Source: Mucor racemosus (lineage: Eukaryota > Mucoromycota > Mucoromycetes > Mucorales > Mucoraceae). Taken from it: 64,000 nucleotides of DNA. Below are positions 35,409-48,662 of this stretch, one piece after another; the stretch's first letter is position 1, and every line of letters starts with the position of its first letter. Location: the NCBI GenBank assembly GCA_027405735.1, contig JAPEHQ010000002.1:1240001-1304000 (forward strand), read 5' to 3'. The position numbers were made by a program, and so were the translations under genes. The notes under the pieces were generated by a model, which had not been told where the DNA came from, ran no database searches, and was given only the letters and a program-made list of their open reading frames with translations.

Positions 35409-38027
35409 TTACGCCTGGTAACCTGTTTCTGCCAATAGTTTAACCATTTCTTGAAATTATATATTAGTGTCATGTAGAAAAAATTCTTTAATGTTCTTAC
35501 CTTGCCATTCAATTCCGCTTGATGCACCCCATAAGTTTGCTTGATGATCTAATATCGTTTCATTTTCTTTGGAATGCGATGATTCAGTTGTTTCATTGGA
35601 ACTGGTCCACTGACCACCTATAACATTGGATAAAATATCGAGAAATGGAACAATAGAAGGCTAGAAAAATCAAGATTTTAGTGTAACTTGTAAACATCAT
35701 GTTATTACTAGATATTTTACTTCTGTAATGTACTCGGCCAATACATGATGACGATTCTTGAATCTATATGACAATGATTTTGATTCTGCTATAAGATCAG
35801 AGTCTGCACTTCTAAAATTCAGGAATAATAGCGTTTGATTTTGTGATGTGCAATAACCTACATTTAGACATATGAGCTTTCTATCTTCTTTTGTGATATG
35901 AAACCCATTTTAAACTCCGCAAAGACACTACTTACTTGAAAGTGACCAACCACATAATAAATTACTAGGATCAATAACATCAAAAATTTCAACAGATGTC
36001 TTGATAGCATCTCGACATCCTGAAGGCATTGTTACATTAGAGCCATTACCAATACCCAATGAAATAAATGGTCTTTTGATCAACATGTAAACCGCACAAA
36101 AAGTTAGGTGCAATTTACCAGCTGGAAAAAAAGAATCAATATCCCGCCTAAATCCAAAAATACAGCAAAACAAACCTCCGTTATTTAATTTCCAATCTAA
36201 TCCTGAGTCTATTTCTTTCCGGGAAATCCGGGACAACTCCTCTTCTGTCAAATTGAGGTCTGCAGGTAAGGAACTTTTCCATTCTAGTAGCATCTGTTCC
36301 AAACTACGGGAAATGTTCTCCAAGCCAAGTCCTTTTTCGGACATCAGACGAGCCCTTGGTGAACAAAGCGCTCTTAATACATCTCCAAGAATACATGACA
36401 ATTTGACTAAATGAATAAACATGGAATATTTTTTATCTTGCAAATCTGGATATTCAACATCACAATCAGCATCTGAGATAGTTAAAGGTCTAATCAAAAT
36501 GATATCAGTACAAAAAAAAAAACTGTTTTCCTCCAGTTGCTGACCTTCCTAACGATGCACAAACCCAGCGATCGATTATATAAGCAGACCACCATAATCT
36601 CTTTTTAGCTTCCATCACCTTTTTTGGTATTCCTTCTTGTTGCGTATTTGCTCTATGTAAACCTAAATCTTGAGCCATTTTAACTGCTATACTAGTGGTA
36701 ATCCAATCTGTACTTTCCAAGCCCCATTTTTCAGCATTAGATGCGTTTAGTAATAAAACTTGAATTGTTTCAATTTTTGGTTCAAGGAAATCCAAATCAA
36801 AATAGAGATGGATTTGTTTACTGATATCACGGAAAAAGGTACCACGATCAATATCGTATTTGAGCAAGAATGGATCATCTTTCTTTAGAATTCGGCATGT
36901 AACGCGACAAAGGGTCATTATAATTGGTATAAATGTATATGCATGATTTGCTTTACGATATTCTTCATAAAATAAATCTTCATCCAAGATAGGCAACATT
37001 GGATTCATCTTTTTAAAATAAGTATCAATCAAATGATCAGTTAAATCTTTTGGTGGCATCTTCCAATCAGGGTTCAAAATTCTTCCAAATCCAAGCTTAT
37101 TCAATGGATCACCACCAAATCTAACAACCATCAAATCCTCTTCATGGCCTTCCAAGGGTCTTGGTAATGCTTGCTTTTCCTCTGTATCTAAATTGGCTGT
37201 ATCTTTAGTGAATAATCGGCTCAAAAGGTAAATACCAGATGAACTTCCAACATAGGAAAATGGTTCCTTGATTCTATCTCTATCCTCTGTAACGACTTCG
37301 ATGGGTTTAATTTCTTGAGCATGTTTAACTCTATCAAGATTTTCGGGAGAATGCTCCTTTGATGATGATGGTGGTCCAGTGTCATCAGAATGACTTGCAT
37401 GTGATTCATCTCCATCAGATCCTTCTTCAGATGCTTCTCCTCCTCCAGAACTACCTTCCATAACTGCTTTCATAGTTTCTTCAGGTAAATTACCATTACT
37501 TGCAATATTCATCAATAATTTTTCCATGCGTTTTAACCTGCTTTCCAATCCTTCGACATATCCTTTTGGTGGTCCTCTCTTTTTGGCTGCCTACGTAAGG
37601 AGTATTTATTACCTTTTCAGCCCTATTATCAAGTCATGTCGTATATTTCGATTTTATACCTCTTTAAATGCACATGTTTTATTATAGCTTCTACAAGAAG
37701 TACAAGAGTTCTGTGGATAAGCTTGATCATAATCGCATCTAAATTTGAAGGTTGTTTAATGTTGTGCAACAAAAAAATAGAGTAGTTATGGATTGCTTAC
37801 CTTATTTTTTTGCGCCTACATAGATCACCTGAATAAAGATGGTTAATTTTCAGCGTAATGCGACGCCTTATTCACAGTTGCTTACATGCTCTGTCTTTTT
37901 TAGTTCTTTTTTTGCCTGAAACTTCAGAGGAGTTAGGTGGAAGTGGAGGTAGTAACGATTGTTGTAAAGGCGGCAATTGTTGTTGCGATGAATGCTGTTG
38001 TGGGTTTGGTCGATGATTTGGATACAT
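35409..38027 (-). CDS. Zn2Cys6 fungal-specific transcription factor, eight exons
   Basis: Nuclear DNA-binding regulator with a middle fungal_trans domain. The exons are 38027-37886, 37828-37801, 37738-37660, 37590-36545, 36489-35936, 35857-35721, 35660-35501 and 35449-35409; 728 residues, all joins in phase. The zinc cluster is split over exons 1-3: KKDRAC, DLCRRKKIRC, then DYDQAYPQNSCTSCRSYN ending KTC, a full set of six cysteines. Exon 4 continues KRGPPKGYVEGLESRLKRME (linker and coiled-coil start). Then comes a Ser/Glu/Gly-rich acidic stretch and the fungal_trans region (WKMPPKDLTDHLIDTYFKKM, LGLHRANTQQEGIPKKVMEA, RLWWSAYIIDRWVCASLGR joined to PLTISDADC across intron 4). The N terminus is Gln/Pro-rich. 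It resembles the XlnR/CTF1-like group, but targets cannot be read from sequence. Lying just upstream of the GAL7-like gene is suggestive only. Confidence 0.92.
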
Positions 38028-39267
38028 ACTGAGAAAAGCGTTATCCAAAATTGATACCAGTAATAACTATTACTATTAAATATAAAAAAAAAAAGTCAAA
38101 ATAAATTAACACAAGTGCGGAAGCAAAGTTTTTCCTAAGAGCTCCGTGTATTACCATTTGCTGCTGCATATTGCATTCATCCAACCAGTTTCATTTGCTG
38201 GGCCTTTAACATGGTATTGTTAATGGTAAATATGCAAAGTGAAATAGTTGAATAACACATTCAATTGTGAAAAATCAAAGCAATTTGCTTTTATTGAAAG
38301 TTACCATCAAGATATCTGGTAATTAATATCATTTATCAAGTCTTGGCGCTGGTAATCTCACGTTCTCGTTTAAACTGACGTACCGAACCGAATCGGCTAT
38401 TAAGAAAAAAATAGCTAACCAACGGAATAATAGTAGCCTGAATCGATATTTTGCCATTTTCAAATATAATTGCTTTGCTTTTAATCTCTAATACTTTCCA
38501 GTTTCAAAATAAAAAATTTGAAGGTATAATCAAGAATATGTATATGAAAAAAAAAAAATACATAAACAATTAGCTACCAATCGATATAGTGCAAATTTTT
38601 TATAAGCGCAAAAAAAATTTGGTCCCAAAATGATAATTTTTGAGTTAAATTAGAAGAATAAATAGGAATAATATCTTTTCAAACTAATAATAGAATGATT
38701 AAATAGATCATTCTGAATAAATCTATGAAGAACTTTCATTTTCACAGTATCTGGTTGATATTTTATTAAGCCTCAAAGTTAGGGACTTTTGCGATTGCCC
38801 GCAAAATACACAGGCTTAAGGGACATTTAAGCGCATAGGCCAATAATAATCAATTATTCATGTTTCAACTCAAATTGTAGGAAGTATCAAATAAAACTAA
38901 CCATAGATGTATTGATTATGCCTTTCTAGACATTTCTATAACTTTATCTTTTCTCTGACTTTATTTTTGGTCGATATTTTCTCGTTCGAAGTAAATAAAT
39001 CATCATTTTTCGCGTTAAATTACTCAAAAAATGCAGTTTTACACCTATAAACTGGGATTTTAAATGGCAAATTGACATGTGCATTTTGTGCTTCTAAAAA
39101 AAATTTGCAATGTATGTCAAATAAGAAAAAAACAGTTACTCAATAAGCCAATTTGAGAAAAGTTGAATTTACATCTTCTGCTAACCTTCCAAATCGAACT
39201 GTCCCACTTAACCTTTTAAAAAGTATTTCAGAATATACCTTGAGCAATACAAAATATAAATAAATTT
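38028..39267. other. Intergenic upstream of Zn2Cys6 factor, no gene seen
   Basis: The 5' flank contains A/T homopolymers. Otherwise no feature I can support before the family A arm begins. Confidence 0.4.
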
Positions 39268-40400
39268 ATCTCATTACGTTACCTCTTCCTGAATTTATTT
39301 TACATTACACGAAAGTACTGAAAACACGTAAAATTCACTGCTTCTTCTGTAAAAACTGGGTCCCACTTTTCATCCCTGCTCAACTTTTTTTTTCACTAAA
39401 TAACACCAAGAAAAAATTATATGCTAATGTACTTGGGATGTTCAGTTTTAATTTAAAAATGAGTATCTGAAAATATCCTACTTTTTACAGTTGGTATTAA
39501 TTTTTTAGCGCTAATGTTTCAGATTTCTTACGCGTGTTTCACTGCTAATGGATTGAAAACTTTGAGGCTTCATATCTCCAGAAAAAATTAAGTTATACTA
39601 ACACTTTTTAATAATAAAACTTACTTGTTTTGAAGTGCTCTATAGCATATTTAAATATAAAAAAATTCTGAGCACTTTTATTTTTTTTTCATTTTTTTGG
39701 GCATTTCTATAGTAGGTTTCAAAATATTGGTTAAATTGAGTAGTATGCTTTTTACATTCATTTCGTCAAGTTTGTTGAGCTCTCTTAGACCCAATTTAGT
39801 TTTTTTCAAAATATTGATTTTTCGTAGAGATACCCTCAAAAATGTGTACAAAAAGGCGCCTCCATTTCTAGCATCCATTTTTCCCTTATATACCCTCATT
39901 CCAAATTCTGAAACTGAAAAAAATTTGCACAAAAATATTGTTTTCTCTACGAAAAATGCAGCTAGAAGGTTTAGCAATAGTTCGATCGATAGATAATGTT
40001 TTTGCGCATCATCTGAATAAACTATATTGTAAATATGCTTATAAAAAGTGATGTACATCTTCAAAAAACCTCCAAAATTTCAATTGCATTTTACGCAAAA
40101 TTTAATGTGAAATGTTTATCTCATTTTTGTTTAGATGTATGCAGAGTTTAAAACTCTACGAAAATTATTTAATACGCTAAGTCGACTTGCTTTGCAGCTC
40201 ATGAGCATTTAAACAAATTTGTTTTTTGAACCATTTTTCGATCTTTTTTTCGGATCAATTTTGGAGTTCCGTTACTATAGATTTTAAGCTGTGATGTAAA
40301 CTATTATTTTAAATATCTCGACGAAAAATCAATATTTTTTGCTAAAACAAAAAATGTAGAGTAGCAATCAATTAGACCTGTCTTGTGAATACAGAAATTA
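39268..40400 (-). repeat. Family A arm, full length
   Basis: Same orientation as the right arm (53085-54184). It keeps a 128-codon minus-strand frame (39678-40064) homologous to the arm frame of the young copies (SEFGMRVYKGKMDARNGGAF; RKINILKKTKLGLRELNKLD). The outer edge reads TAGAGTAGCAATCAATTAGA then CCTGTCTTGTGAATAC. About 280 bases beyond the outer edge, 40681-40930 resembles the family A core at 50834-51030, an order that implies rearrangement. Confidence 0.8.
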
Positions 40401-43400
40401 AGCCCTGGATAATGAGTTTTAAGTTTTAAAAAATAATAAACTAACATTTACAACTGCAGAAAACAAAGAAAAAAACCCCATACTTGTGAATATTGATCCA
40501 ATTAATCTTCAATCATACATGATAATAGATTTAAATATATCTTGCATAAAAGTTTATACTTCTACTTTCACAAATGCCTATGAATTGAGAAAACCATCAG
40601 CAAAACATGATATTTCTGCCCAATAAAACCACGTGTTGTGTCCTATATTCTCATGTTTGACTCATTACACATGGACACACGGTTAAATTATGACTGATCC
40701 ATTTCAATCCATAAACAATTATTACCAAATAGATGTAATGGGTTAATAGTGCCTTAAATTATATCTCAGGATCTCAATATCAAATCATTATAAATGGCAT
40801 GCTTTTATATCTAAATAATCGATATCTTTTTTTTTATTATATGGCTGAAGAACTAATCCATTACTCATTCTCTTTTAATTGTATCTTTTTTTAAGTATTA
40901 TTTATAAACTTATAATTATACGACATAACAGCAGCTATTTTTGAAAAAGTTTAGCATATGTTTTACTAAAAGAATCTCTTTTTCCCAGCTTAAAAAAATA
41001 AAGTATATGATTGGAAAAATGCTTGCAATCAATAAATATTGGCCTAAATGGGCTGAAAACTTCAAAATATATAATACAACTGTAACAGCATTCAGGACTA
41101 GAATTTTGTCATTCTATTGATTTGCTGCTAAAATCATTGGGATCAAACGCCCTGTTTTTTAGAATGGGGTTTGTGGCTTTACAGACTGTTTTAAATTATA
41201 AATAGCTCTAATAAGCCAAAACCAGAGTATACGGCAATGAAAACCGCCGAAATTAATAAGTAAATGCCCTCCTATTTATATATAATCAAAATTGTAATGC
41301 AATAAATTTGAAATTTTATTTTCAAAATCTTTAGACACCCTAAATGCAAAAAGCTACAAAAAGCCTTTAACGCAGTGTAAACTTTATTATATATTATTTA
41401 AATTGTAACATTATTCGGTGTTTTATGGTTTCAAAAATCCTACGAATTTGTAATGAAATTAATAGATAAGAAGTATAAATTTACATTTTTTGACATTATC
41501 ATGAGATGTGGTGAAGACAATTAAAAAGGAATGATGCTAGATAATTACAGCATCTAAAACTTTTCAATAATAGTATCGAAATTATAAATTGCATGTAGCG
41601 TAGTTGCAAAGTTTTGCATATTGCGCATTTTATAAAATCGAATTTATTTGCACAAATGGCTACAGTATACGAAATATCAGTTTAATTTGAGTAATAAACA
41701 CCAAAGAGATACGGTGAATAGTTGGGGTCTCTAAGTAATATATAGTAAAGTTTTATAAACGAGATTTATTCTTAATTTTTAAGCGCTAAAATTGCAATGA
41801 TTAGCTTTTATTTTTTGAAGCCAAGTACATAAGCGAGCAAGTCTTTCTTCAATTTGGGGCAATCTTAGCAAACATGAAACACGTTTTCAATATTTGAAGT
41901 ACTCTCAAAGAAAGCTCTATTACTCAAGTGAACAGCAACAAAACAAAATAAAAGGCAGTTCAAGTAAATTACACCACTTGATTGCGGCTATTATTTTATA
42001 AATCAAATCAAAATAAGAAATTTGGTGGCCAACGGAAAGATGTTTGAGACCAATACACATGAATGAAAAACTGCTGTATCTGTGTGAAGAGATGAAAAAG
42101 AAATGATCAAAAAGCTAAATTATACTTGTATTATGCTCAAATAACAAAGTTTGGATATATAGTTTTATCTTGTGATCTAGAAAAGCACAGCATTGAAGAA
42201 ATGATGAAATTCAGATCTTGTATTCATCACTTCTATAGTAGCTCATAAAATTGGATTTTTGGAAATATATGAAAAAAATTACGTGGAATTGGGTTTGAAC
42301 CAAATAATATGAGATATAACTACAACATAAGTACGATAACCTCGAGTATTGTTATTAGTTTGAAATACATGTATAATTTAGCTGCTGCATATTCAAGTAA
42401 TTAATTATTATATGATCAAGTGGTACAAGCCATAAACCCTTATAAATTCAAGACCAATCATCAATATTCACAGCCAAACATGTATTTCAAGCTAAAAAGA
42501 AGGGCTAATAAATTAACACACGTGTATTATGATAGGTAACCTTGGTGTTTAATCAGTTATCAGTTTTTCAAATAGTGAGGTAAAGCACTGCTGCATGTAA
42601 TTTTCTTTAATTATTGTAATAACGTAAGGCTTAATTTTTGTGAGACCATTTCGAATCTACTGTTTTTTTTTATTGTTAAATCTATTATTGTTTAATGCCT
42701 TAAAATATACATATCAGCTTAATTTATACATTTTGCTTTTTTAAATAGCTTTAAAAAGACATTTAATTTTCTACATCTAAATTCAGGAACAATAAATAAC
42801 ATTTGTTGGATTTTTCACGGAAAGCTAAAAATTGACTCTATTATTAGAAGAATGGTGTGTTACATTCAATAAATAGTTGTACCTGCAGAAAAAGATTACA
42901 CAAAATTATCTCTTGTCCAACCTGACAAAATTGATGGATTTTTTCGAGAGGGATGATACAACAACCGGTGGTTGTCGATCCGTTATAAGAGTTTTATGTT
43001 ACTGGTGCCTGGTTTTTTGATTTTGCAACAGGAATGTGCATTTTTCTACTGAAAACAATCTACACAAACAACAATAACATGTGGTGCCCACTACATAAAA
43101 TGTATCAATAAAGACCTCTGTTAATGCATTTGATGCTGTTATAAAGTAACACTTGTACATACAAACTAGCACATTTTTAAGATAATTGAGCATTGAAACT
43201 AAATAATCTTGATCTAAACAATTCTATACTATGATGATCAAATGATTAAGCTGAGAGTAATGGCTGTTTCCGTCAAATACCAACTAGTGTTACCCATAAG
43301 ATGCTTCTCTGGCCTTCAAAAGCTGAAAATTGAATGCCATAAGATTCCTCATTTTCTTGGAGGATTATCCAGAATAACTGTTGTGCTACCTTTTGGATGT

Positions 43401-43965
43401 TTAACAACAATATTCATACTATAAACATACATGGAAAAACTTCGTTTTACGGCTACACGATGTAAGCAAAGATTAGCATTTGTCTTGGCTAAAGTTACAT
43501 TGATAGAAATTGCTCTTTATAAGCAACATTGAATTTGATTGTTCAACCTGAAGATCATTTTCAGTGAACGTCAATGTAACCTATATAATATATTTTCTTA
43601 ATTGTAATGAACATTGATGTAGATGTTATCAGATCTTTAGATTTAATGAATACGTATAATAAACTTTTATTCATGAGCTTGAGAATACTTTCTAAAATTG
43701 GAAAATAACTTCTTTTAAGAGTGTTTTAAAGAAAAAGGAGCTATTTTTCAAAATTTAATATTAGAAAAAATAAAAAAAATAAAAAGAGAGGAGTAAAAGT
43801 ATATATAGAAAATACAAAATATTAAGAAATGATGGCAATTAGATATAAAAAGTAAAACTGGGCTTCCTCGCATTGTAGTAATAAGATATCAAGGAGGTAA
43901 AAATCAGTAATAGAAAAAAAAGTATTAGAAAATTAAATTAGATTGAGCAAACAACCATAATATAT
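40401..43965. other. Long gene-free AT-rich stretch with repeat pieces
   Basis: 40681-40930 resembles the core of the family A element (50834-51030; shared TGATCCATTT, AATCCATAAA and TCTTTTAATTGTAT). 40985-41275 is repeat D. From 41276 to 43965 I find only short frames without motifs. A slightly less AT-rich patch is at about 42950-43005. Confidence 0.45.
40985..41275 (-). repeat. Family D dispersed repeat, copy 2
   Basis: Inverted match of 8438-8716. Both copies lie within 0.1-0.6 kb of a family A or B element, but no common boundary is visible. Confidence 0.7.
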
Positions 43966-45071
43966 TTATTGAAGCATCATCATGGCCATTGTAACCATAA
44001 CAGCAGCAAGAGTCATAATTGTGGGTTGGAATTGATCAGCTCCATTGACAGATTGTTCAGAAACCATATTATTTTGGCCCAACATTTCAGTGGATGGAGT
44101 AGTGGTTGCATCAGCAGCAGAAGTAGAGGCATTGACAGATTCATTATTGGCAGCAGCAGGAGTAGCGGTAGTAGTAGCATCTTGGGCATCACCATTGGTA
44201 GGGACAGCGGCATCACCAGAGTCACCAGAAGAAGCATCAGAGGCACTGGCATCGGTAGTTGCCTTTGCAGCATCAGCAACAGTAGTAGTAGTGGTAGCAG
44301 TAGTAGCAGTAGTTTCAGTAGCTTCAGCAGTTTCAGTGGCAACAGCCTTGTCAGTAGTAGAGGTGCTCTCCTTGGTAGTGGTGGTGGTTGCTTTCTTGGT
44401 AGTAGTAGTCTTGGACTTGGTGGTAGTGGTTTTGGTAGTTTTAGCCTTAGTAGTAGTAGTAGTAGTAGTAGTAGCATCATCATCATCAGAGGAACCACCG
44501 TTAGGACCACTATAATCACCAGGAATAATATGAGCACAGCCCTTCTCGGAAATACCACGATTACAGGTTCTGTCATCATTCTATAAAAGTGAAATTGTTA
44601 GTAAATGAGAAATAAAATATAATTGTTTCAACATACACAACAACGCATACAATAAGTATTGCCAGCAGGTTCAATCAAATTGACATAGTATTTCCAACCT
44701 GCACAACTGGATCCCTTGGGAGCTTTGATATCCATTTGACCACCTTCATCAGAAGCAATCAATTTGGCCTTTGCAGGATTGATTTGACCAGTAACTTGAA
44801 CATATTCATCAGTCTTGAGATAGTGAGCTGATTGAATGAAACCGGAATTCAATTTACCAGCATTTATAGCTTTTGGAGTATCACCGATACAGAATGCTTG
44901 AGCATTCCATTCTGTATCAGAGATAATTCTATCTTCTGAATCATTGGGAGGCAAAAATACACAAAAGTTGTTTGCATCAACAACTTGTGCGATTTGGCCA
45001 TATGCATTGACATAAGATGAAAGAAGAGAAACTGATGCGAAGATCAAACTAGTAGTACGAATTGCGACCAT
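43966..45071 (-). CDS. Thr/Ala/Ser-rich GPI-type cell-surface protein, two exons
   Basis: Exon 1 is 45071-44637, the intron is 44581-44636 (56 nt, donor GTATGT) and exon 2 is 44580-43966; 349 residues. Residues 1-23 form a signal peptide (ending VNAYG). An N-terminal cysteine-bearing domain follows (NNFCVFLPP, AQAFCIGDTPKA, SSCAGWKYYVNLIEPAGNTY, then CMRCC joined to NDDRTCNRGISEKGCAHIIP). Next is a stalk of about 140 residues of Thr, Ala, Lys and Ser (many TTT runs), likely O-mannosylated. A hydrophobic end (TIMTLAAVMVTMAMMML) completes a GPI-signal layout. The head domain is of a kind seen in fungal surface proteins whose role is unknown to me. The repetitive stalk gives long open frames on the other strand, which are shadows. 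Confidence 0.88.
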
Positions 45072-45784
45072 TTTTGTTTATATAAGGATTGGAAATAGTA
45101 GTAAAGATTTGTGTGATTTAAAATGAAAGGATTGGGGTTTTTTTTTTATCTATTAAAATATTTATAATGGCTTGTATAAATATTTGGTATTAATATTACA
45201 ATAAAATTTAAAAAATGAAAGAAGATGAAAAAAAGAAGAGAAAATATACATTAGACATTTGGTATAAATAAGGGAACTAAAAGGGAGTTGAAATTAAAGC
45301 TGTTCGTTCAACTCGACTTTATCAAAAAGGGAGGACCAAACTAAATCTGGATATATTCACCCACTCAAACAATTAGCAGTGATACAAAAATTGCTTTTGG
45401 TGGTACATTTATTAAGGCTATAAAGATGATTAAAAATAACTGTTTACCTATATTACTTGGAGCACAGACAAATGAATTTGTATATATGAGCTAATATATA
45501 TATATATATATGCAATTAATGATTTAGAGTAGTGTGAATGCTATAAGTTGTTTATTGAGAGAATGATGATAATAAGCAAAAAATCAAAGTCATTTTTACA
45601 CTACATTTTAGTCTTTATTTTCCAGTTTTACACACTTTATTTTACCTTCAGAATTCAGAGAATAAAACTATATTTGTAACCAACAAGTTGTTATTAATAG
45701 CTGAGGGCTCCTTCTCTTCTACCATAAAAAGACCTAAAACTCCTTTTCTCTTTCCTTTGCTCATATTTTCTAAAATAAAAAATC
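45072..45784. promoter_or_regulatory. Divergent intergenic region: GPI protein and small secreted candidate
   Basis: Holds TATAAATA near 45160 for the minus-strand gene. For the plus-strand candidate it holds ATAAAAAG near 45724 followed by a strong pyrimidine tract (about 45740-45765), plus a (TA)n run at about 45492-45512. No other gene is seen. Confidence 0.45.
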
Positions 45785-46000
45785 ATGTCGATACTTAATT
45801 TTTCTACCTTTTTGTTTTTAGTAGCTAACTATTTTGAATCAAGTAATATCTTTAAAAACATGTATAAAACATGTGGGGATTTTAAAAATACATTAAAATC
45901 GTTAATGATACCATTGCAATCCAACTATTGCAAAACTAGTAAGAAGATCATTAAAACTCAGGGATACAAAGAGTACTTCGAAAAATGCCTTGATTTGTGA
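45785..46000 (+). CDS. Possible small secreted protein, 71 residues
   Basis: A single-exon frame starting MSILNFSTFLFLVANYFESS has a short hydrophobic N terminus that could serve as a signal peptide. It is followed by a Lys-rich body with three cysteines (about positions 30, 49 and 68) spaced 19 apart, ending KCLDL. The support is context: an ATAAAAAG box, a C/T-rich tract and an A-rich leader come immediately before the ATG, as in the confirmed genes. Against it are its short length, AT-rich codons and lack of any recognised family. No function is proposed. Confidence 0.4.
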   Translation: MSILNFSTFLFLVANYFESSNIFKNMYKTCGDFKNTLKSLMIPLQSNYCKTSKKIIKTQGYKEYFEKCLDL

Positions 46001-46575
46001 TATTCCAAGTATTCTACGCTGAATTCATTTTTGCAGCAGATATCATTCTTTAGTTGGCTGAACTTGTTTATTGTATAATTCAATATCTGTAATATTATCC
46101 GACCGTGCATATATAAAATACCATCATAAATCAACAAACAAGTCTAATGGTAGATCCTACAACAAGTTCATCTTGGCATTTACATTATTACTCTAGTTTT
46201 TTATACTATTTTAAATTAATTTCAAGGTAGATAGAAAAAGTGGCGTTGTTGTACTGAAATATTTAGAAGGATTGAGAGAGAAATGAAAAGAGTTTAGTAA
46301 CATTAAAAGACTCTAATGAAACTGATCTCCAGCAAGGTTTCAATTTGAAAGAGTACAAGATACCCATACTTGGGTCTGAGAAAAAAAAAGGCTAATCAGG
46401 TTCCTGAATGTGACATAAAGTGGCGAGATACCACGCACTGCATATTCAATTTAAGCTAAGTGGCTCTCCAATTTATTTGCATTGCAATGCAGGAGAATTT
46501 ACAAGTAAATCATATTTTATTTTATAATGTACAGTTTGAATATCATTCTATATTCAATTGAAGCTTTTTCTTTTA
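46001..46575. other. Intergenic, no gene seen
   Basis: 3' flanks of the small plus-strand candidate and of the SAICAR synthetase gene. AT-rich without a supported feature. Confidence 0.45.
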
Positions 46576-47794
46576 TTACAAGCTAACTTCTCTACCAGTT
46601 AACAAATGGAAGGCCTCCTTGTATTTAGAAAGTGTATTATCAATAACTTCTTCAGGAAGCTCAATGCTAGTATTCTTGTCAAAGTTAATTGACTCGAGGT
46701 AATTACGCAAGAATTGCTTATCAAAACTATCTTGTGTACGGCCAGCTTCGTACTTGCTAGCAGGCCAGAAACGAGAAGAATCTATAAATACAATCATTTA
46801 AAAATCCTGTTTTAAACAATATGTCTATTTTTAATATATACCTGGAGTTAATACTTCATCAACTAAAACCAAATTATTATCTTCATCTAAACCAAACTCA
46901 AATTTGGTATCAGCAATAATGATACCCTTGCTAGCAGCGTATTCACTAGCTTTAGTGTAAAGTGCAACTGCTGATTGAGCAATTTGATCGGCTAATTTCT
47001 TATCACCCAAAATTTCAACCATTTTTGAAGGATGAATGTTTTCATCTTTTCCAACATGTTAATATACGCATGTTAAAAAATCAATACTAGCAATCATTTA
47101 TGCTTACCATGATCACCAATATCGGCCTTAGTACTAGGAGTAAAAAGAACTTCAGGGAGCTTCTCGCTCTCAACTAAACCGTTTGGAAGTGGAATGTCAC
47201 AGATTGTACCCTTCTTCTTGTATTCTGACCAACCAGAACCAGTAATATAACCACGAACAATTGCTTCAATGGGAACAACACGCATCTTCTTTACCAAAAT
47301 AGAGCGACCATCAAGTTGCTCACGGTATTTTTGAACTTTTTCGGGCATTTCATCAAAATTAGCAGTGATCAAATGGTTGGGCAAAACATCCTTTAAAAGA
47401 TCGAACCAAAACAAGGAAATCTCTGTCAAGATCTTGCCTTTACCGGGAATTGACTAATTATGTATACATAATTTTAATATTCTGATATAGAGCATATACG
47501 AGGAGAGAAGGCATGACAACAATACCAAAAGCGTCCCTCCCTTCTCCTCCCCTCCCCCTTTATGCAATTTGTTCGAGAACGTGAATCAACTTACATTCTT
47601 CATAATAACATCAAAAGCACTGATACGATCAGTAGCAACAAAGAGGAGTGATTTTTCATCAACTTCATACAAATCGCGCACCTTACCACGAGCAACAAGC
47701 TTGAGGTCGGGACAATTGCTGTAAACAGGAATGTCAGTTAAACGCCTTATTGTATTCACTTTTTTGCATATACACACCTATTTAATAAAGCCAT
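46576..47794 (-). CDS. ADE1: SAICAR synthetase (purine biosynthesis), five exons
   Basis: Phosphoribosylaminoimidazole-succinocarboxamide synthase: joins CAIR and aspartate with ATP, a late step of de novo purine synthesis in the cytosol. The exons are 47794-47778, 47718-47595, 47453-47108, 47045-46842 and 46781-46576; 298 residues, all in phase, the usual length. Exon 1 is only 17 nt (MALLN plus two bases). Diagnostic blocks are [36 protein letters not shown] joined to [40 protein letters not shown] followed by [53 protein letters not shown], and [13 protein letters not shown]. Intron 2 (141 nt) contains a run of C and T rare for this window (47527-47561). Confidence 0.96.
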
Positions 47795-48404
47795 TTTTGA
47801 TTTATGTTTTTTGTATTTAAAGATGAAAGAGATATAATTGAAAAAAAAATTCAGATGCTTTAAAAAAGTGGGGAAATCTATATCTATGACTGACAGGAAA
47901 GATGGAAGACGGATCTAAATGAAAAGAATGACTCTTCGCAAGGGTCGGGAATTGACTCGGACAATCACCGCACATAATGCAAAAAATCAAGATCTTGGAA
48001 TTTACAAAGGCAGCAATCAGGAAAAAAAATTTATATACACCAAGCACATCAATATTGTTCAGAGCAAAAAAAAAAAAAGTAAAATGGTAACAATAAAAAT
48101 AAATTCCTTATACAATCATACCTTGCGTATGCGTGAATTTAGATTGTTTTTACCTTTATCAGGTTCATGGTTACTATATCAAAGCTTCTCAGAACAATTT
48201 CACTTTTGTATTCACTTTAAAACGATGCATATATAGATTCTGACACATAAAAAAAAAACGCTACAGCTTATAAAATATGATATTTAAGCAAAAATATTTG
48301 TATAAAAAATATTTTGTCATCGAAACTATGCTTCTTTTGTATATCATGTTTAATGTGAATACTGTAATAGTTAAAATCAGCTGTTAGAAGCATAATACTA
48401 TGGT
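47795..48404. other. Intergenic upstream of SAICAR synthetase
   Basis: Promoter side of the SAICAR synthetase gene. Homopurine A runs at 48067-48078 and 48250-48257. No gene is seen. Confidence 0.4.
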
Positions 48405-48662
48405 TTACAAAGCAATAATCTGCTTAAATGCGAGGTTCGCGGTATTTGAATTTGCTAAATTCAAGATGGTTGCGGAGAGGTCTGATCGACGAATTTTATA
48501 AAAAAAATCTAACTCTTCCTCATTAGAAATGTGGCCTACAACTCCTCGACCCTCCACAATAAGCTCAAGTCCTTCAATGTCTTTGGATTCATTTAATACT
48601 ACAGCTATCACATTGTCTCCAAGACACATGACATTTAATCTAAATTTTGGTTCACAACTCAA
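48405..48662 (-). pseudogene. Unrecognised coding-like fragment
   Basis: A minus-strand frame of about 85 codons reads FRLNVMCLGDNVIAVVLNES, KDIEGLELIVEGRGVVGHIS, then EEELDFFYKIRRSDL. Its amino acid make-up is balanced, unlike the AT-driven noise around it. Upstream, another frame (about 48700-48800) reads GGQFVVVKDDYHWREVIVMG, separated by stops and frame changes. I find no start codon, promoter or splice join that closes a gene, so it is either a relic or an exon whose partners I cannot see. The family was not recognised. Confidence 0.35.

Noticed and set aside
44013..44586. Long open frames on the plus strand and in other minus-strand frames over the Thr-rich stalk
   Set aside because: They are shadows of the repetitive ACT/GCA codons of the GPI-type protein, whose frame has signal peptide, splice join and tail.
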